DNA of 64,000 nucleotides from Cylicocyclus nassatus (taxonomy: Eukaryota; Nematoda; Chromadorea; Rhabditida; Strongylidae). The notes beneath the pieces are model-generated. The model saw only the letters and a list, made by a program, of their open reading frames with translations, was not told the DNA's origin and did not search any database. The DNA is taken from contig CATQJL010000001.1 in the NCBI GenBank assembly GCA_958299035.1, forward strand, positions 10,453,817-10,517,816, in the 5' to 3' direction. Position 1 is the first letter of the stretch, and every line of letters starts with the position of its first letter. Positions 36,651 through 48,688 of this stretch are shown here, piece by piece. The position numbers were made by a program, and so were the translations under genes.

Positions 36651-38137
36651 CTGATAGTGAAGATCGGGATGGGTGCTCATTTTGGCAAAAATTTAAGTCG
36701 CGTCTTTTGAAAGTATCCTGCGTGAATGCCAGTGTAAATAAAGAACCGTCGTAAAGTTGGCGAAGGGGAGGGGTGGGAGGGGGCACCCCTCACCTTGGGC
36801 TTTGCACCTCTTTCGCGGGCGTGCTCTGTAATCATTTTCCCAGGCTCAATTAGCGAGTGAAGCACTGCCTCCTTCCCGCTCAGACGTGGGTAAATGGATG
36901 AGGATCATGTGGATTTTCTTCTTACAAGGAGCAATTCCATGTTATTATCTGCCTATAATCATATATGCTCGTAAAAAAATAAGCTAGGTGCGCATTCCAA
37001 TTCTCACAAGAGCATACATGCGGGGCAAGGAACCTTGGTAATGCTAGATAAATGCATGGTCGCAGTTTCAGCACTGTACAGTGAGATTCGCTAATTATGT
37101 TTTTTACTATTTCAAGTCATATCTCGTGCATAGATGTTCAGTGTTTGCTCTTTATATGTTTGTGATATGAACGCAAAGTGCGAAACTACGGAATGATATT
37201 GAGCACGTGAAGAAAATTTGCAAGAAGTATTATAGTTTCATCCGCAGAATATGGCGTACCTAGATACCATTTTGATAAAACGCAAGCTTCCATTCGGCGC
37301 AGACTGATAAATCTGTTTGTTAAGGGCGAAGAAGAAATGTAAGAAGGATCCACATGAAAAAAAAAACGAAGATGGTTGGATGCGGCAAAACTTCTTCTGC
37401 AACAAAGTTGTGTAGACAAGCGGAAGAGAGGTTTTTCTCTTGTACGTTGATCACATTGATGAACAAGGAAATGAAGCTAGTCAGTCAAAAGTTGATTGTC
37501 AACTATATAAAATTATGGTTTCTCGTTACCGCTGTGTGCTGGTGCGGACATCTGCACTTTCATTGCATAAGCACTCATCTCAGATAATACTTTCTATTTT
37601 GTGAGGCGATTTGAACTATCTCCCAATATTTCAATTAATGCTGTCAAAGCAACATTCAAAAGCAAACGTTGATGACATTACATCATAGCATCCCTCCTAT
37701 TATCTTGATAAAGGCAATAGGAACTCGAAGTATTTGATCGCGATGATACTCTATGGCTTGAAGTTCTCAACTTAAAGTTTGCAGCAAAAGTCTCTTTTTT
37801 TATAAAAGTCTATTTAGCAAATGACGTTTGATGTTGGGAAATCTAGTTACAAAGGCTATATCAGTGTGCCAGCGGTATGTTGGCAGGGTTTGCTATGGGA
37901 TTGCTTTGGACGAAATGATTTAGACACCCGAAATGTCATCACTTTCTCAAAAACAAATATTTTTGCAGAGCCATACCCTGCTACCATATCACACATCTTT
38001 TCTTCGGTCGTTTAGGCTAAATAAATACTGGCTATAAATCTCGTTACATTGTCTTTGGTCAGTGAGGATATCTTGTAGTTCGGGACTTGCATCCGGACGA
38101 TATACAATTTGAGCGTTGCATTTATAATACCAAATTA
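36651..38137. other. Non-coding stretch
   Basis: No exon or repeat supported. Confidence 0.4.
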
Positions 38138-38584
38138 TTAGGTTGATGCATAATTCCTGCACCAAAATAGGTACAGACCGCAACAATCTGGAATAATCCT
38201 ATATCCCAAATAGGATTCAATATATCATTGGATAGAGCAAACCTAGTTCCAAGGTATTTGCAGCAGCTTTGATCCAAACGAAGATTGAAGCCAAAAACGA
38301 AAAAGATCCGAGCGCCCCAAAAAACCAAGAAAAAACTTCCGTTCAGAAAAATCCTCAAAATTTTCTAACTTGCTCATGCATTGTCATTTCGTATTAGACA
38401 TTTTCTTATGCAGTTGCTGTATTTTTTTCACAGCTAGAGATTGAGAAAACGAAGTTTTTTACGTTTTTTCCAAAACAGTGCTGAGACGTTCTAGCACAGA
38501 CAGTTGTGTACTACAGGACCTTCGAAGCTTAGGTGTAGATTTTCAGCTTTTTACGAGAAATATCGAATTTTCAGCAACTAGGCA

Positions 38585-38955
38585 TGTCAGAGGGCGCGGA
38601 TCACCGACCTACCGATCTCCAGTGGCGGGAAGAAAAGCCCGCGCTGACCCCTTCGGCAGGGTATAAATACCGGGAGTCAGGGGGAGTCTCGGAGTCCGCG
38701 CTGGAGAAGCGCTAGAGGGAGCTAACTCCGTCGAAGAGAGGCGGAACTCCCCCTTAGATAGAGAGTAGTAACTAGTAGCCTGCCGAAGTGGTCAAGAGGG
38801 TAAAGCCCGCTGTTTCGTTGTTAAGCTTGTTCACGTTACGCATTATTGTTCTTGTTGTTCGTTGCCGTTTTTCTGAGATAAACTGTTAGTCGTTCAATCC
38901 GTGTTGGCTATCGATCCGGTTAAAACCGCTATACCACTAGACACCCCCGGTTACA
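38585..38955 (+). mobile_element. Solo LTR, 371 bp
   Basis: It begins TGTCAGAGG and ends GGTTACA (TGT...ACA), and is flanked by the 4-bp direct repeat GGCA at 38581-38584 and 38956-38959. It contains a TATAAATA box and is GC-rich relative to its host element. The 4-bp target duplication fits a Gypsy or Bel/Pao type retrotransposon. No internal region remains, so it is a product of LTR-LTR recombination. Confidence 0.8.
38662..38669 (+). promoter_or_regulatory. TATA box of the solo LTR
   Basis: TATAAATA lies in a GC-rich context 77 bp inside the LTR, the expected place for its transcription start signal. Confidence 0.55.
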
Positions 38956-39887
38956 GGCAAAAAAATTCGGATAAGGAGAGCTAGATTTGATATTTCTTCG
39001 TGATCTAGTTCTTCTAGAAGGTTGAAAATGTGAAGTTTTACTGCTAATGGCATGTAGTATACAACTGTTAGTGCTATAACATCTCAGCAGAATTTGGCAA
39101 AAACATGAAGACTTCGTTTTCTCAATTTCTAGCTGAGAGAAAAATACAGTAACTGCATAGAGAGATGTCTTATACGAAATGACAATGCATGAGCAAGTCA
39201 GAAATTACAAAGGACTTTCTGAACTGACTTCCAATTTTTTCTTGGTTTTTTGGGACGCTTGGACCTTTTCCGTTTTTGGCTTCAATCTTCGCTTGAATCA
39301 AAGCTGCTGCAAAACTTTCTCATCTTGTAGGGCTAGGTTTGTAGAACTAGGTTTGCTTTATCTAATGATATGTCGAATCCTATTTGGGATATAGGATTAT
39401 GGCGAATTATTGCAGTCTGTACCTATTTTGATGCAGGAAATATGAATCGACCTGATAGTTTTTCTGCACCACTCAAAACTTATTTGAAGCAAAAGAACTC
39501 GAATATCTGAAAGTCTAGCCCGGTACGGTATTCACTTGGAAATGTTGGAATGAAAAGAAAAATGCATTATGGAAGTTCTCTTCGAATTGCAGTGCGCAGT
39601 TGGTGTATGTTGTTAAAACGTGGGAGGAGATCTTTTTTCCTTATTTTTGCCTTTCAACTACTATGGCCTTCGGCGTAGCAATCCTGTCATACCTCTGATA
39701 CGCTCAAATAGATAAACAACCCTAGTTTTCTTTATGACTGTAAATAACTGAACGGGAAGGCTGTGTATGTTTTTCAAAAGACACTGTTCCAGACTAGTTG
39801 ATACTGGTCGCTTCTTGACATTTTGTTTAACAATATCGTTCCACGAGGAAGATCAGGACCGTGATTTCCTTTTCCATGTTTGATATG

Positions 39888-40982
39888 TAAACTCGCTCGA
39901 AAAAAATCACTAGAATGCGAAGTAAAGAAACACGAAGTTTACCGTGAAGAATTCATAAATTGGAGACACGGAGTAAACAAAGCTTGTCAGGCAAATCAGG
40001 ATCAGTTTCAGCCGCTACTATCATCATCTATGAGGTGCGCAACAAGTTAAAGGTGGTTTGAGACGTACATATGAAACAGTTAATTTGAGAATGAATAAGC
40101 GCGCAAATTTTTTCGTGACTAACGAGGGAACCATCCCAACTTAAGGTGGCGAACTGGAATGAGCCGCACACCATTAGATGGGTCTTGATGAGCTGATTAC
40201 AAATCTAAGTTCCCTATCTGCGGAGCCGTTTTCTGGAAGAAGTTGTGAGCTGTTAAAAACTGAAGTTATTGGGGTTTTGATTCATAATGTGCTTTAGAAT
40301 CCAACTTGAGATCACATGACTAGCATGATATTGAGTGTACAGATTTCGAGGAATGCTCACATTCGAAGGAAGCACAAATAAGTATTTTTGACCGAAATTC
40401 TTGAAGTATGGTGCTGTATATATGTCAAATTTGGACTTTTCATTCTCATTAGCTTCTACCAATGAAGTTTAGTGAATTTTAGCTGTTCAAAAATACTTAT
40501 TTGTGCATCCTTTGAATGTGAGCATTCCTCAAAATCAGTACATTCAATATCATGCTAGTCATGTGCTCTCAAATTGGATTCTAAAGCACATTATGAATTG
40601 AAACCCCAATAACTTCGACTTTTCTAACAGCTCCTTCTTCCAGAGAACGGCTCCGCAGATAGGGAACTTAGATTTGTAATTAGCTCATCAAGACCCATCT
40701 AATGGTATGCGGCTCATTCCATTTCGCCACCTAAGTTAGGATCGTCCCCTCGTCAGTCACGAAAAAATTTGCGCGCTTATTCGTTCTCAAATCAACTGTT
40801 TCATATGTACGTCTCAAACCACCTTTAACTTGTTGCGTACCTCAAAGATGATGATAGTAGCGGCTGATCCTGATTTGCCTGACAAGCTTTGTTTCTTCCG
40901 TGTCTCCAATTTATGAATTCTTTACGGTAAACTTCGTGTCTCTTTACTTCGCATTCTAGTGATTTTTGCAACTGTGGGTTTA
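39888..40982. mobile_element. 1.09-kb near-perfect palindrome
   Basis: Nearly every block of the left arm (TAGAATGCGAAGTAAAGA, GTCAGGCAAATCAGGATCAG, TGAGACGTACATATGAAACA, ACATGACTAGCATGATATTG) recurs inverted on the right. The unpaired centre is only about 100 bp, near 40390-40480. No coding content. The small number of mismatches suggests a fairly recent insertion. Confidence 0.88.
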
Positions 40983-42263
40983 CTGTGAGGAGTTGGAAAC
41001 AAAATACGAGTCTATGTTGTCTCAAACTGACGAATAGTGCGTTTCACGTTTGTCACTTCGAAAGGCATGAGATGTTGTCATTGAAAGCATTTCCAATTCG
41101 TAGACCTGCGCTTCCATCAGCTGCAATTAACGCGAATAGTACACCAATACTCAGCTGTAAATTCACTCTCTCACTTGTTTTATGAAAGTATCTTGCACTT
41201 TGCTAATTCTTGTGCAAACGTTTCATTAGATTAAATTGAGTTTTTGAAAGAAAAGTTCTATTGCATGATCTCCAGCAATTTCTGCACTGATATTGCAATC
41301 AACAAATCGGTAATTGCACCATAAAAAGTCCCAGTTTCGTAAGTTTCGTTTCTTTCCTGAACTTTCATTGACGAGAAATCTAACGGTAACGCTTATCTGC
41401 ACATCTATGTAGTAATCCCATGAAATATTTTTGTCACTTTCCTCTTGATAGCATATATATCATGAAGCGCTGAAAGTGTAGATTTCATACGATTTAACCT
41501 GCGCAAGAGCGCTCCCTTAACAAGCATATCCATTTTATTATTTTGTGATTCACGTGCTTCATCTCATCCAATGAAAACGTTAATTATTTGTAAACAGCGT
41601 TCGACTTCAGCAAATTTTTCAAAGTGGACACGTGAGCTTATGCACTTTCACGAATGTTTACACTCGAAAATAGAATTTATTGGTTTCTGCGCAGTACTAG
41701 TGCGAGGGTATTGTTTGTGCGCTTAATTTTGATGCAAACTTCTTTCAATTGATGGTTGGTTTGCTGTAATAATAGGTAAATGTAATTCATCACAAACAGT
41801 GTTGAATTTGTGAACGTAACACTTTGGCAAGTGGCCATGTGCTCATGCATGTCGTCAACAAATTTCGCAACAGTCAGCGACCAAGAGTTCGCATGAGGGT
41901 GGATCTGAAAAAAGTCTGCTGTTTCAAATATGCGATACTGACTAAAGTTTGTTTGTAAATCTATAACTTATCGCCTTATTCGCAAAACATCTGAAGAAAT
42001 TTTGCGATTGTCTCGAGTTGATCCAAAAATTGTGAATGTAGACAAAATGATCGCAGTGCAAAAACTCGCACTGCACATCCTTCCGTGAATCCTGGTTTGA
42101 TTAGTCACCTGCGCTTCATGAAAGGAAAGAACGATTCGGCGAAGTAGTTGGTTCTGATGAGTTACCTATGTCACCAGATGCCTTTTGGTTACCCAGAACT
42201 TTGTTCCAATATCTCCAAAGTGAATGTTACTCTTTACCCCTTGGGATCTTTACACCAGAGATT
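40983..42263. other. Non-coding stretch
   Basis: No supported exon or repeat. Confidence 0.4.
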
Positions 42264-42467
42264 TACCCTATTTTCAGGTGTATAAGCCGCACCCTTTTCA
42301 CTCTAAAGGCGAACACGGCAAAAGACTGACTGTCATCATGGAGCGCGTTAAGTGAGGGCAGTAAGTGATAAGGCGACCGCTTCGCGAGACATATGCGCGG
42401 CGGCACGCCTGGGTCTGCTCGCGTTTAGAGCAAAAAGGGTGCGGCTTATACACCTGAAAATAGGGTA
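42264..42467. mobile_element. 204-bp MITE with ends TACCCTATTTTCAGGTG
   Basis: The left 37 bp (TACCCTATTTTCAGGTGTAT, AAGCCGCACCCTTTT) are exactly mirrored at the right end, and TCTAAA/TTTAGA extends the pairing. The centre is GC-rich and unrelated. No coding capacity. Confidence 0.88.
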
Positions 42468-43508
42468 CTACTTAAGTTCGCTATGAAAGGATATCTTTGA
42501 ATATCATGAATGACACTTTCTTTCAGTCTTTCTTTCACTCGAATTTTGCGCATAGTGACCACAACTATTACTTGTGTAGTGCTGACCTGTTGCTAGGATC
42601 AAAAATACTTACCAAGCGTTATGAAAACTGCTTCATCAGCGAATTATTGAAGAATCTTCTCAGTGTTTGCGTTAAGGCATGAGATAAGAGAAGTCTATCA
42701 TATATATGTTGTCTGAGCCAATATCGACCGGTTCTAATACTTATCGATTGAAATGTATTGGCCAAAGTAAGGTTCGTTAAAGCCTGGATATCACGAGCTC
42801 TCTCCTCTTCCGCTTCTCTTCCCTTTGTACCTTTCCGCCTTCCTTACACCGTGAGAATCACGACAGCTGTTTGGTTGATATGCGCTCATCAATGCTCCGC
42901 TAACAGCAGCTCCACAAAATCATTAGTGCTTCACGTCGCCGGTGCTGAGGTGTCCACTAGCATCAGTGTGTGTAGAGAAAATGCAAACATGAGTCTGATT
43001 CTTTTTACGCTGCTATCTATTCTTCTCGTGACATGATTTCACAGAAAAGAGCTTTTCGTAGCAACCACTCAGGCAATCGCATCGGGAAGTTCGCGGGTGC
43101 TTGCTCGACCACCAATCATCCATGCCACGAGCGCCCGGTATAAACCGAAATTGGACCCGATAAGTGACCGCGGTGCACCCTGTAAGCGCCCGATAGTTGA
43201 CTCGATTAGCATGCTTGTGAGGCCTAGGAAGAGTGAAAAATCTTTGGGCGTGTCTTTCATGACAACGACTTGAGCACAAATTGAGCAACTTGTTAGCTCA
43301 TCTGTCGACATCATCTAATGTCGTCGATATTACTCATCCGACTGCTGAAGTTTATTTCATCATCATAAAAACTCAACTCTGTCAGATAGGACCAAATCGG
43401 AGAATCGATACTCAGCCTCATAAACACTTAGGGTAGCCCCATCGCTGCGACCTACCTCACGAGGGTTGCGCCTTAAACTACAGCGTGTAAGAAGTGCGGC
43501 CTTTGATA
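42468..43508. other. Unassigned stretch
   Basis: An 81-codon minus-strand frame over 43069-43314 reads somewhat protein-like and the patch is GC-richer, but no splice partner or domain was found. Nothing else seen. Confidence 0.35.
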
Positions 43509-43685
43509 GGGCCCGCGGCCAGCCGAGTGAGGTGGTTGGGCCGCGACCTTCCCGGTATTCTCTTCCCGATTTCAACTTTGGCCGCGGCGTTCCCGGTAAA
43601 ATATACATGGGCCGCGGCGTGTGCGGCTGGAATTTTAAGGGCCGCGGCGCGCCATGTAACACGCTTCAAGGCCGCGAACTTTCCG
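43509..43685. repeat. GGCCGCGG motif repeated at about 30-bp spacing
   Basis: GGCCGCG cores start at about 43539, 43580, 43610, 43640 and 43670, with a variant GGCCCGCGG at 43509. The last three intervals are exactly 30 bp. The 20 bp between cores are dissimilar. No splice or coding support. Confidence 0.65.
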
Positions 43686-44203
43686 ATGCAATTGTCTGAG
43701 TAACGGCTGAGTCCGCCGTAACGGGTGACACACAGAAACTCTGAAAACTAAAATGCGAATAAAATTTCGTAAAATTGCCCCGTATGTATTTGATAATGTC
43801 AACCTCTGCTATGCACACGAGAGAGCTATTACAAGGGAATTATTCGACAAATTGTGCATAAGCACGCAAAACCAGAAATCAATTTCTTTACTGCTTCGAC
43901 GGAAGTGTTTTGACCATGGTGCGCATAAAGCATAGTTCGATGTGCACGTTCGTAAGGGAAGTGTTGGAGTCTAAATGATTGCCTGCATCCGTGTCCGTGC
44001 GCCTGTTTGTTTGGTTCTAATAGGAAATCTCTCTCAACAGATTCATATCAAACATTGCACACATGCGCTGTGCGCGGAACGAGTAAACGCCTTTTGAGAT
44101 TTAACATCGTATTTTCGCGAGTTTAAAAGTCTCTCAAGGAACAAAATGCATGCACTCAACTATAACTCAAAAACCTTGCATCTGGGCCGGTAGTAATTCC
44201 CCC

Positions 44204-44570
44204 AACCTGGCGGCAGGTCTCGTCGGCAGGTCGCTGGCACCTTTTACGTGAGGAGGCCAGAAAGTGAAACCCCAAATTTAGGCCGTCGCAGGCCTTTTCC
44301 CTAAAAATTTTCTCGATAAAGATGCCGCCTCGACTATATAGAAAACCCCATAGAAATTTGCGCTTTCAGAACTCCTCCTTCAGGAAAATATCTGGAAGCG
44401 TAAGGGGAGCTGCCGGCAACTTCGCGAAATCTGTTGCCGGCAACCTGCCGACAGCTCGTCGAAATCCGCGAGATGGCAGCTGTCTGCAGGTCAGAGAGCA
44501 CAGGTAGCCTGCTCTTTTGAGAGAGGGAGCTGCCGGCATCTCGACGTGCCCCTACCACGTCGAGGTGGTG
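44204..44570. repeat. GC-rich block with CTGCCGGCA repeats
   Basis: GAGCTGCCGGCA occurs near 44409 and 44527, with inverted TTGCCGGCAACCTGCC between them, and CCTACCACGTCGAGGTGG near 44551. It shares GCTTTCAGAACTC with the GC-rich block at 18185-18750. Probably a repeat family; not coding. Confidence 0.45.
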
Positions 44571-44942
44571 GCACCTTTGCCTGGTGCCTTTGCCTTTGTC
44601 TGTGAGTTTGGGTATTGCGGAATATCACACATTTACGTCAAGCCGGCGGACTAGAAAAATTTATTTTTCTATCAAAAATAATGATTTTTGTCATTATATG
44701 GGTTTTTCCTCGTTTAAGTTCTTTATATATCTGTAGAAAAAATGACCAATAATATTACAAAACGAGAAAGAACACCATCTTCTTCTTGCAATTCCTCTAA
44801 ACCTTGTTTGCAACGTTTTCGCCTCTCTTTCGCTCATATCAATCAGCTGTTTTCACGTCAAAGTCTCTCACGCAATGTATCGATCCCTCTTACAGGCGGC
44901 CACTTACCACTGAGTTCCTCCTATTGCTGGTGCAAACGGCAA

Positions 44943-45016
44943 TGGCTGACCGAGTGGTCGAATGGTTAACGGGTGGCACTTGGAGTTAACGCGCTTAGGT
45001 TCGACCGCGCGAGCTA
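44943..45016 (+). repeat. tRNA-derived (SINE-like) segment, second copy
   Basis: A-box-like GGTCGAATGGTTAACGGG, then TTGGAGTTAACGCGC and B-box-like GGTTCGACCGC. It aligns along its length with the minus-strand copy at 34141-34205 (GGTTAA...GGGT...TTGGA.TTA..CGCGC...GGTTCGAC). Stem pairing is incomplete, so it is not a functional tRNA. Confidence 0.6.
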
Positions 45017-46484
45017 GCAGTTTTGCGGCTGTTCTGTTCGTCAAAATTTAATGTGCGAAATGATTGCGTACTAAGGTTATATAAGATTATTATCATAGCC
45101 TACAATCACTCCGCGAGCTGCCGGAGGAGTTAGCATCTTTCCGCGATGTGTGCCAACTTGCCGGAATCTATGATGCCACCAGGTAGGGTAGATTACTACC
45201 GGCTCTGAAGTGCTAGTAATTACATCGTTTCCGTGGCCTCTCTGATAGCTTTAAGATACCGAGCTTAAAATGGATGACTGAATATGCCGGATATACAGTA
45301 ATGTTGTGCATCGCCTCCATCCATCGTTTTTTGCATATTAGCAGCGAATATTATCCATTTCCAGGTATGCAGCGCATTGTGCTGTGAAAGTCGGCGGAAC
45401 AAATGCGTGTTTCTATACATGTGACTCGCCAAATAGTCGCACTTCGGAAATTTTTCTGCTAACAGGGACACCTCACACTAAAAAACTGTTGTAGGATCTC
45501 TTTGGTATTCGTTCTCAGTGAATAAGGCCACACTTGGAAATACGGTAATATCAAACAATCTCCAACTGTAAGAAACTAACAGAGATTTTGTCGGATGCAT
45601 TCAAAAAATCATGTATTCGGAAAGTAGTAGTTGAATTTGCCGGCTATTTATGTCCTTCTTCCTCTTAGCAGATAAATATCTCATTTAGATGATTTTTAAA
45701 TTTGGTGTTGAATAAGTAAGGATGCTATGTAAACGCAAGGCGTGTGTCAGGTCAACTGGCCTTAGTTATCAATGTTTCATTATCGTCTTCTTTATCGCCT
45801 TGTCCCGCCAAAACCCCCTACATGTGTAAGTCAATTTTCATACTGAGCTTTTGTCATTGTCTCTCGTTTCTTATATCAAAAGAAATGTGATGACATTCCT
45901 AAAATTAACCTAGTGCTCTTCTTTTCCAAGTAAGAGACGCTCATGCTCAAATATGTGAAATTGCAGTTGGCTATTCGCTTAAGAACATTTTCTAACTAAA
46001 GCATGAAAAGAGTTCCTGGCGGCAGTCGACTTCATTAAAAAATTAGATTAAGTGCTATGTTGTTTTATATCAGTCGCATCTTATATGTGAACTCAATCGG
46101 GAGGTAAAAACCGGAAATAGATTTGTCAAAAAAACAGCAAAAATTAAAAAATGATAAGAGAAATTGTGGTTCCACTAAGAAAACTCAGTCGATGCATAAA
46201 ATTCCGATAGAAGAAATTTTGTATAAAGAGGGAGTGAGGTGCAGTTGTATACTATTGCGTAGGACTTATTGAAAGCAAGTCACGCTGAAAAAATTCTGAC
46301 TCTCAAAAAAAAGGATTAGGCAGTGTGAAAGAGAACTAAACAATTAAACCTCCTTTTTTTTTAAGCTTCTTCGTTACCCTCACAATAGGACGAAATGAGG
46401 TATACGGGAAAAGAGGAGCATTGTTTTTCATAATTACAGGCGTTGACTTCTCAATGTCTAAATTTGTATGAAATTTATAGCTTA
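45017..46484. other. Non-coding stretch
   Basis: No supported exon or repeat. Confidence 0.4.
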
Positions 46485-46656
46485 TACAATACCGCTCACA
46501 GAATGTGCAAAATTTCCGTAAATGTCGCGGAATTCCGAAAATTCCGCGAACTTTCCGGAATTTCGCGAAGTTTCGCGAAATTCCAGGAATTTCGCGGAAT
46601 TTTCGGAAGTTCGCGGTATTCACGGAAATTTTGCATACTTTGTGAGCGGTATTGTA
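46485..46656. mobile_element. Hairpin element, TACAATACCGCTC family, copy 1
   Basis: TACAATACCGCTCACA...TGTGAGCGGTATTGTA ends with TA at both borders. The interior is a dense run of TTCCGCGAA/TTTCGCGAA motifs that fold on themselves. About 172 bp. Open frames on both strands are by-products of the repeat. Confidence 0.85.
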
Positions 46657-46711
46657 TAGTAATATCATAAGTGGGCGGGGCTTACAGTTCACAGCTAAAA
46701 AGCGAAAAATC

Positions 46712-47040
46712 GATATTTTGGAGGTTGATGAACCACCAAATCCTCAAAAATAGATAGAATCGGTCTTCTGAGGGCTGTAAAATCCCGAAAATCGACAAAA
46801 ACCGATAAAATCGATATCCTGGAGGTTTTGAAATACCGAAAATTGAAAAAAATCGATAAAATCATTATTTTGAAGGTTGCGAAATCCCAGAAATTGACGA
46901 AAATCGATATCCCAAAAATCGGCAAAATTGATAAAATCGATATTTTGAAGGTTGCAAAATCCCGAAAATTGACAAAAATCGATAAAATCGATATTCTGAA
47001 GGTTTCGAGATTTCGGAAATCGGTAAAATTATCGAAAAAC
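46712..47040. repeat. 51-bp tandem repeat, about six units
   Basis: Units begin GATATTTTGAAGGTTG, continue AAATCCCGAAAATTGAC and end AAATCGATAAAATC. Most are exactly 51 bp and one carries a 27-bp partial insertion. ATCGAT recurs throughout. Both strands show partial open frames because 51 and 27 are multiples of three, but stops interrupt the earlier units. Confidence 0.75.
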
Positions 47041-48410
47041 TAAGCGAAAAATTCGAAAAACTCCATAATAAGCTCATTTCCAGTGCTTTTATACAGCTGA
47101 ATCTCCTCCAAGCAAGCTCCGCCCACTTTATACCCCCACATCACGATCGAAATTGAAAAAAATAAGAAAAATTAAGAAAAAATAAGGGAAAATAAGCGAA
47201 AATCGCGTTTTTCTAAGCTTATTTACCCCTTTCTAGCCGGTTTCCGCCCCCTAACCAGGTCCAGATGGCCGCGGGTAGCTATCACACGCGCTGCACAAAT
47301 AAAGAGAAAGGGAAAAATGAGGGGGGAGAAAGAGGAGAAATTGCGAGACCCTGAACTAAAAAAAAAACAAGTCCGGGAAGGTTTATAGATGGGCTCCCAC
47401 AGGCGGAGCCCCTACATTTTCTCCGAATTATATGTGGTGTCCCCCTCGAATACAAACTGAAGAATGGCTATCCCAGCCCGTCATCCCTAGTCTCCACGGA
47501 GATAAAATTCAAAATATGCACTACTCTTATATAGCGCCTCCTACAGGGAATCTCTAGGCACAAGCTACCCCCAGAAAAATAGAGCTACAAAAACTACATG
47601 TCAATGGCCACATGAAATTACCCCAGCCCTGCAACTCGTAGAGATATAAGGCGCCGAAGTCGCCCTTGTTGACAGATTTCCCAAGTTCGGCTGTCAATTA
47701 GGCACTTTTAATGGAAATTTGTTATTCACAACCTTCTCTCTAAAAATCATATTTTCAGAGATCTGTCGAATAAAACAAACCCCAACCCCGTAGCTGTAAT
47801 ATTCGCAGAGTTATTAGCCCCCCAACATGCATGCTCAGGACGTAAAATCGGCTCTCCCAAAGTTGCCCCGTAATTCCCCCAAAAATCACGTTAGACACCT
47901 GTTTCATACTTATACATTACACATTTTTTCCAGCTTCTTAGAAGCAATACACATTGATATAGCGCGATCGCTCCTCACTCTTGGCCTCGGCGCAAAATTT
48001 GGTCAAAATATTGAGGTTTTCGGATTGACCGCAAACTTCACTCATAGTGGTTCTTGGTCCCGATCTTTACGAAAATCCTATTTATTTTGCACTAGAGAGT
48101 CTTACAGTAAAGCTAAAGCGAGATAGAAGTAGCTGAACCAATCAAGATCGCAACTTCGCCTGCACTTTTCCCCTACCTGTTGCGGAAATTGTCTGCAAAT
48201 TTTTGTGAGTTGAAAACTTTGTGAACACCTCTATCGGACCATGCTTAGCACAGATCTTTATTTGAATTGTTCGTCAGATTATGATGTTACAAAATCGCCT
48301 TCTCATGAATTCTCTTTCAAATTCGAAAGTCGTGTAATTTGGCAGATAATCTATCCTACAATGTGCCACCAGCAGCAAAACAATGTGAGAAATGTTGTTA
48401 GCACGTCGAG
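47041..48410. other. Non-coding stretch
   Basis: Purine-rich 47150-47210 and 47290-47370; otherwise no exon or repeat supported. Confidence 0.4.
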
Positions 48411-48601
48411 TACAATACCGCTCACAGAATGTGCAAAATTTCCCTGAATATCGCAAAATTCCGAAAATTCCGCGAAATTCCCGGAATTTCGCGAAACGTC
48501 GCGAACTTTCAGGAATTTCGCGAAATTCCGGAAAGTTCGCGGAATTTTCGGAATTTCGCGACATTCAAGGAAATTTTGCAAGTTATGTGAATGGTATTGT
48601 A
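48411..48601. mobile_element. Hairpin element, TACAATACCGCTC family, copy 2
   Basis: Same ends and TTCCGCGAA interior as copy 1. The right end is slightly changed (TGAATGGTATTGTA). 191 bp. Confidence 0.83.
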
Positions 48602-48688
48602 GAATGCAAGAAGATGCCCAACGATTGCTACAAGAGCGCAACGAAACCAGTGTGGAAGAAGAAGGGGGATATAACAGACTGCTCTACA

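Larger units (their letters stand above)
38138..39457. mobile_element. 1.3-kb palindromic mariner-like element, interrupted by an LTR
   Basis: The left end TTAGGTTGATGCATAATTCC and the right end (complement TATCAGGTCGATTC) start arms that match to the centre: AAAATAGGTACAGAC, TGGATAGAGCAAACC, CAAAGCTGC and GAGAAAACGAAG all recur inverted. The solo LTR at 38585-38955 sits between the arms. TATCATTGGATAGAGCA lies about 80 bp inside both ends. Confidence 0.85.

Noticed and set aside
43509..43685. Regularly spaced repeats considered as a CRISPR-like array
   Set aside because: Cores are only 7-10 bp, not uniformly spaced, and the sequence is eukaryotic with no associated genes.
46828..47043. 17-residue repeat protein read through the 51-bp minisatellite
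   Set aside because: Earlier units carry stops and the opposite strand is equally open; explained by a repeat unit divisible by three.
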